64,000 nt of DNA from positions 248,001-312,000 of the forward strand of contig JAKJHU010000154.1 of NCBI GenBank assembly GCA_022316685.1. The letters are read 5' to 3'. Below, in pieces: positions 59,199 through 64,000 of the stretch (its first letter is position 1; every line of letters starts with the position of its first letter). The notes beneath the pieces are model-generated. The model was not told the DNA's origin. It was given only the letters and a program-made list of their open reading frames with translations, and did not search any database. A program made the translations under genes and the position numbers. The stretch is from Progne subis subis (taxonomy: Eukaryota; Chordata; Aves; Passeriformes; Hirundinidae).

Positions 59199-60034
59199 CA
59201 GCAACAGTCCATGTCCGGTAAAGGGCTGGAAAAGCATCTGGGGACCTCTGGGTTGAGGACACCGAGGTCTGGCGCATCCTCTGGGAGAGCATCAGGGGGG
59301 AATCCAAGCCTGGAAATCCGTGCCTCTCAATTCCCCTTGTGCAGCGTAAGAACCCTGTGATGATAAACGCTATTTACAGGGTGATGTGCTTTCAAAATTT
59401 TATTGCAAGTCTACTTTTCTGAAAGTGCTGATATCTGGAGCCTGCAGGAAGGGGTTTATCTCATTCCCTCCTCCCAAGGAGCTTTTCCAAAGGACATTTC
59501 TTGCTCCTCCTCCCATGGATCAGCCCTTCTTCCTTCAAAACCCTGAGGAATTGCAGCGTTCACAACACCCCAGTTTGTCAGCTTATTCCCCCAAGTGAGC
59601 CTTCCTGCTGCTGTAAAGTTTAATTGATTTCCAGAGGTCATGATTTATGAGCTTGATGATTAAAGCCAGGAGTTCTCAAAACTGCTTTGTTTTCCTTTTC
59701 CCAAGGTGTGCTCCATCCCGGAGAGACTCCAGAGCCACAGGGTGATCTGACTTCACTCCAGGAGCAGCCTGCAATAAAATCTGCTTCGAGGATCTTTGCC
59801 AGATCCAGGCTGCAGGTTTTTAACAGGAATTTTGCTTTGAGAAAAACAAATTTGAAGCAAGAAGTGACTTCTCAGGAGTGTGACGGAGGGAAGTCGAGCA
59901 CAAGCTGGTGTTTGCTGTTCGTAATTCAGCACCTCGGCCTCTTCTCGTGAAATCTGTTACACCAGTAAAGGATCTGTGGGATTTGAGCTTGGAGAGCTTT
60001 TGGGATTGTGACAGGGCCTGAAATTGGTGGATCC
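59199..60034. other. Unique non-coding sequence
   Basis: No gene or repeat family recognised. Bases just after 59198 could be ERV leader sequence, but nothing confirms it. Confidence 0.45.
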
Positions 60035-60483
60035 TTGGCGTGTTTGGCACATTGAGTTTGGCTCTTTGCTGCTGTAATAAATAAGCAGACTGGACTCAGT
60101 TTTCTGATGTAGAAAAGCCAATTTTTTATTCACAAAGCTCATATTTATATGAAATATCAGACAGCGCTGTGTTAGACCGAATTGGTCAGCAATTCAGCGA
60201 AACTCAGGTCATTGGTCAGTGAGGGCTATTGTATGTGTCTATCAAATTTTCTCTCTCTAGATATGTTTACACATTTTCCTCACTGATTCTCATGGGACAG
60301 ATTCATTGCTTATGCAGGTACAAACTTATTTTTCTCTCTAAGAATAGGTTGTTGTGTTTATTCTTATATTTTTTTTATTTTTTTAGGGGAACTTACAAGC
60401 TACTTCTAGCTTAGCCAGAGTAGCAGGGCCTAAACCATATTTTATAAAGCCTTTCTTTTATAATACCTCTTCCTGTCTTCAAC
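60035..60483 (-). mobile_element. ERV LTR, family 8 (solo)
   Basis: On the minus strand it starts TGTTGAAGACAGGAAGAGG. It has a TATA-like CATATAAATATGAG (60139-60152) followed closely by AATAAA (60125-60130), then ACTGAGTCCAGTCTGC and a U5-like tail. The 3' end is only approximate, near GTGCCAAACACGCC. No internal region flanks it. Confidence 0.6.
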
Positions 60484-60999
60484 ACTTTTCAAAGCTGCCT
60501 CCTTCCCTCTCCAGCCCCCTCTGTTCAGGGCTCAGTGAAATGCCCAGCACCAGGGATTAATTGGCAAAAATTCCCAGTTCCCTGCAGTGCTGGGGTCTGC
60601 CTTTGAACCTGTTGTGATGCACAGTCCTTGCATGGAGCCCACAAAACTCCGAGCCTGGTTTTAGGCAGAAGTTTTGGATCTTCGCATATAAAACCCTCCA
60701 TAGGAAGCACTTGGAGTTTGTCTGGTTCGGAGAGGAATAATCCTTTGGAAACAAAGGACAGTCTGGAGAGAACAGCCTGAAAAACTCTGCTCAGTGATCT
60801 TGAAATCTTCCTTCTTTTGAGAGGTGACTTAGATTGCTCCTGGAATTAATGATGGATTAAGGTACGTGCTCTCCATTCTCTGTTACAGCTTCCTGTCGCT
60901 GCAGGGGCCCCCGGGCTGAGGACTCAGGCAATGAAAGAGTCCTTGGATGGGGAAGGTGGCTCAGAATTCCCTGTCAGCCTGGACAGCCTTCCCTGGCTG
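60484..60999. other. Unique non-coding sequence
   Basis: No feature recognised. Confidence 0.5.
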
Positions 61000-61205
61000 A
61001 GGTCAGGGCACACCCAAACGTCCAGGGCTGTCCCCATTCCCTCTGTCCATCCCCTGCTGCGGCTGCCCCATCCCTGGCAGCGTCCAAGGCCGGGCTGGAC
61101 GGGGTTTGGAACACCCTGGGACAGCGGGAGGTGTTCCTGCCCTGGCTGGGGGTGGAGCTGGATGGGATTTAAGCTCCTTTCCAACCCAAAGGATTCCAGG
61201 ATTCT
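61000..61205 (+). mobile_element. CR1 LINE 3' end, 5'-truncated
   Basis: CCATCCCTGGCAGCGTCCAAG, GCCGGGCTGGACGGGGTTTGG, CACCCTGGGACAGCGGGAGG, TTTCCAACCCAAAGG, ATTCCAGGATTCT. More GC-rich and CpG-rich than the other copies, so possibly younger. Confidence 0.9.
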
Positions 61206-61573
61206 CCAACCCAGCAGCAATACCAAAAGCAGTGACTCGGCAGAGCTGTGAGGGTGAGAAGACAGATTCTGCAGCAAGCCCAGATGAGGTCCTGCATCCC
61301 TGGGTGCTGTTGTGGTCCCTGCTCTGATCCCTCTCCTAAAGATCTGCTGTACCAGGAAACTTCTGGAAACCCCTCAGGAGCTTCACCTCTTGCTGAAAGG
61401 GAAAATTCACTAAATTTACCAGCGGATCAGAAAGCTGATTCCAGCCTTGATTGGATACTCCAAGACAGGTTTAGATCAAAACCACGACAGGGAAACTTTC
61501 ACCTTCCTGTTCTGAAACTGCTGCTCGGTGTCTCAGAGACACGAGGAACAACTTGTTTGCAGTAGAGTCATAT

Positions 61574-61755
61574 TTAAGAAAATTACCCTCATAAGGTTCA
61601 GGCACAGCAGCCCATTGATTTCTGAGGGGCTGGGGGGAAATCTTCATTTTTGGCTCTGCTATTTTTGGCTCCAGATCACTGAGAAGTTCGAATGCAGCTC
61701 TTTGGTTCGAGTATGAAGTTTGGGAGCTTTAGCAGATCAATGCTTCTAAGCCAGG
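61574..61755. repeat. Local direct duplication, copy 1
   Basis: Aligns with 62738-62925: ACCCTCATAAGG, TCAGGCACAGCA, GGAGGGG/TGAGGGG, TTTTTGGCTCTGCT, TTGAGAAGT/CTGAGAAGT and TCAATGC are shared in order, at roughly 70% identity. Reading frames are not kept between copies, so it is not a duplicated exon. Confidence 0.7.
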
Positions 61756-62036
61756 GCAGTTCCACCTGTGCTCTTGGAGCCTCACAGTTTCAAGGCAGCA
61801 CACGAAGAATTCTGCTGGGTACAAATTGATTTAAATCTCCCTGGAGAAAGAAAAAAATAAACTATAAGGGCTGGTCCCCTCTGAGATGGGAGGACAGTGA
61901 AAATGGAGCTGAGTGTCTCTCAGCCTCCTCCCTACCAATTCCATTCATCTCAGCCAGGAGTGTCAGTAACCTTGGCAACTCCGTGTTTGTTTTTTTGTTT
62001 TCTTCTCTGCCTCTGTGACAACTAAAACTCCCTTTG

Positions 62037-62098
62037 TTATTATTATTACTATTATATTTTGTGGTGACGAGCGTAAAATATAATAATAATAATAATAA
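62037..62098. repeat. Inverted repeat of TTA/TAA triplets (24-bp arms, 14-nt loop)
   Basis: The left arm 62037-62060 (TTA repeats ending TATATTTT) pairs with the right arm 62075-62098 (AAAATATA followed by TAA repeats) with one mismatch. The loop 62061-62074 is GTGGTGACGAGCGT. Transcribed from either strand this would form a long stem. Confidence 0.9.
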
Positions 62099-62737
62099 AA
62101 AAACAAACAGAGCCCAAATCACATCATGTTAAAGGAGACAGGGGGAGGAAAAGGCTCAGGATGCTTTTTTAATGCAAATTTTATGTATCTGTAAGCTTAG
62201 GGGTAGCTGAGACAGCTGTGATTGCAATGTTTCCAACAGGTTTATTTTGTCAATAGATCTGCCTGTGTGGGGACGTTTAATTCCACTTAAAAATGCCACT
62301 GAAATAAAAATAAAGGGACAGAAATCTGGGGGCGGTTCCTGCCATCAAAAGCCACCCTGGAGGAGAAGTGGGCAGTGAAGCAGGTGAACTTGAGGCCTTT
62401 AATGTGGAGGTTCCTCAGCTAAAACCACTTCTCTCCCACCTGGGCTACAAAACCTTCCCAAGCCACCGGCCCAGTGCAAAGTTCAGGTGTCAGCTTTGTT
62501 CTTCAAACAGCAGCAGAAGGCTCCAGACCTCAGACGTTGCCTCAGAAATGGAAAGTTTTCTGAGAATGTCTCAGAAATGAGCTCTGGGCAGTTCCTGTGT
62601 CGGGGAAAGAGCTTTTCCTGCTGTACCCACACGCATCCTGAGGGTCTGGAGTGCTCTGTGCTGGCTGCACATCCCAGCCCTTACTCACTCCTTGGCTGCT
62701 CCAGGGTGAGAGGAATGTGCCGTGAGCCTGCAGAACG

Positions 62738-62925
62738 CCCAGAAAATCACCCTCATAAGGATCAGGCACAGCAAACAACTGATTTTCGGAGGGGTTGGGA
62801 TGAACTGGCAGAGGAAAAATCCTATTTTTAGCTCTGCTGTTTCTGGCTGCAGATGATTGAGAAGTGTAAATGAACCTCTTTGATTTGAGTGTCAGGGGTT
62901 TTGTAGGACCAGCTCAATGCCAGCC
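62738..62925. repeat. Local direct duplication, copy 2
   Basis: Second copy of 61574-61755, 1.16 kb downstream in the same orientation, with about 11 extra bases near 62805. Confidence 0.7.
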
Positions 62926-63265
62926 CTAAAACCAGCTCAAATATCTGCACCAAGCGCTTGTTCCACGGGCAATTAACTCCATTAAGGCCGTGTTTTAACC
63001 TTGGCTTCAGCCACCTGGTAAATACTTTTTCCTTCTTGAGAGCTGCAGATTCCAAGGGGGAATCGCACCCATGAATTTTTAGCTGACTGACAAAGACGGG
63101 GATTTCTTCTGGACACCCCGGAGTTTTGCAGTCTCACACAAAGACTGAATGAACACGAGGAATTCTGTATACACCCATAATTTTCCAGGATTTTGGTGCT
63201 CCATAGCACGTGCCGTGCTCAGCTTTTCTCCTGGGTGCTCCAGCTGCACCTTAATCACTTGATCT
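62926..63265. other. Unique non-coding sequence
   Basis: No feature recognised. Confidence 0.5.
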
Positions 63266-63385
63266 TTGGGGGGTTTTTTTGTTTTGTTTTTGGTTTTGGG
63301 GGTTTTTTTGGGTTTTTTTGTTTGTTTTTGATTTGGTTTTTTTTGGTTTGGTTTTTTTGTTCTGTTTTGTTTTTCGTTTTTTTTT
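63266..63385. repeat. G/T-rich tract
   Basis: T runs separated by GG to GGGGG over about 120 bp, similar in texture to 17757-17975. Phe- and Lys-rich frames here are artefacts. Confidence 0.88.
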
Positions 63386-64000
63386 AACCAAGATGCTGCA
63401 CTTGGAAGCTGCAGATCCTCTGCTGTGTTGTCCTAGCGCTGATCTATGATTTAACTTCCCAAGTTCTGCACTGCCGAAGGACTTTGATAGAAGGTCAAGC
63501 TTGTTGATTATGAAAAAGTAATTGAAATTTGTTTTATTGGGGCAGGGGAAGGAAGGGAAGATGATTTGTATGTATCTGATAATAGAAAACATTATGGTCA
63601 TTTATTTCGGTTTCCGTAATTGAATTTCAAACCTTTCAAGTTGAGGCGTGTGCGCTGTGGATACATCCAGCCCAGAAACTTTCTGTCCATTCCCTCATCC
63701 ACTCTTGATCAATTTTAGTGATTGTATGGATTTGTCTTTCCAGAAGTTGATTCCCAGCCCGTAGCTAAAGAGCAGCAGCTGAAGGAATTGCATTATTGGC
63801 AAACAGCTAACGTGGGTCAGGCTGCTAATTGCTGCTGGCAGAGCCTGCGGCACGGGGAGGTCATTCCCTGCTCCTGGAATGGGCTGGGCAGGGAAACAGG
63901 GGCTCCTGCAATTTGTAATGCATCCTTTCCCCTGTAATACCTGTGTTTTAATCGCTGTGTGTTCACTGAAACTCAGCTTTGATCTGCAGGGCTCTTTGAA
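63386..64000. other. Unique non-coding sequence to the window end
   Basis: No gene or repeat family recognised. A 71-codon plus-strand frame at 63722-63937 has no domain. Confidence 0.5.

Overview
This is vertebrate nuclear DNA, most likely from a bird and probably a songbird. The main evidence is eleven 5'-truncated CR1 LINE 3' ends, most with a tail of the form CCATTCCAGGATTCT, together with several kinds of avian-type endogenous-retrovirus LTR. I recognise no mammalian SINE. I infer the songbird placement from the LTR content; it cannot be proven from the sequence alone.

I find no protein-coding gene, exon, tRNA or rRNA that I can support. The longest open frames (about 190-220 codons) fall over CR1 copies or tandem repeats, or have no recognisable domain. 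The window reads as intergenic or deep intronic DNA made of unique AT-rich sequence, dispersed retroelement fragments and several tandem arrays.

Layout. 0-10 kb: a plus-strand LTR at the left end, unique DNA with one conserved-looking stretch (about 2.03-2.49 kb), an (ATT)n tract, two CR1 fragments and part of a second LTR family. 10.7-16.7 kb: a cluster of tandem repeats. It holds a 27-bp duplication, a minus-strand copy of the first LTR, a 51-52 bp minisatellite and a 4.2-kb array of 111 units of 38 bp. 16.7-32.7 kb: unique DNA with a G/T-rich tract, an LTR and three CR1 fragments. 32.8-33.8 kb: a minisatellite whose unit grows from about 33 to 54 bp. 34-43 kb: CR1 fragments, two LTR remnants and one longer CR1 3' end. 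43-45.8 kb: AT-rich microsatellites, three short-unit tandem arrays and a probably nested pair of LTRs. 46-57 kb: unique DNA, two CR1 fragments and two nearly identical LTRs in the same orientation 7.1 kb apart. 58-64 kb: a third copy of the first LTR, another LTR, a CR1 fragment and a local 180-bp direct duplication.

The most interesting object is the 38-bp array at 12434-16664. From 12480 to 16660 the spacing is exactly 110 x 38 bp. Each unit has one potential CpG, whose variants are the deamination products TG and CA. Blocks of consecutive units are repeated 608 and 798 bp apart. I do not see a new gene system; the candidates worth testing are the repeat-array structures, a few palindromes and hairpins, and several homeodomain-rich segments that may be conserved non-coding elements.
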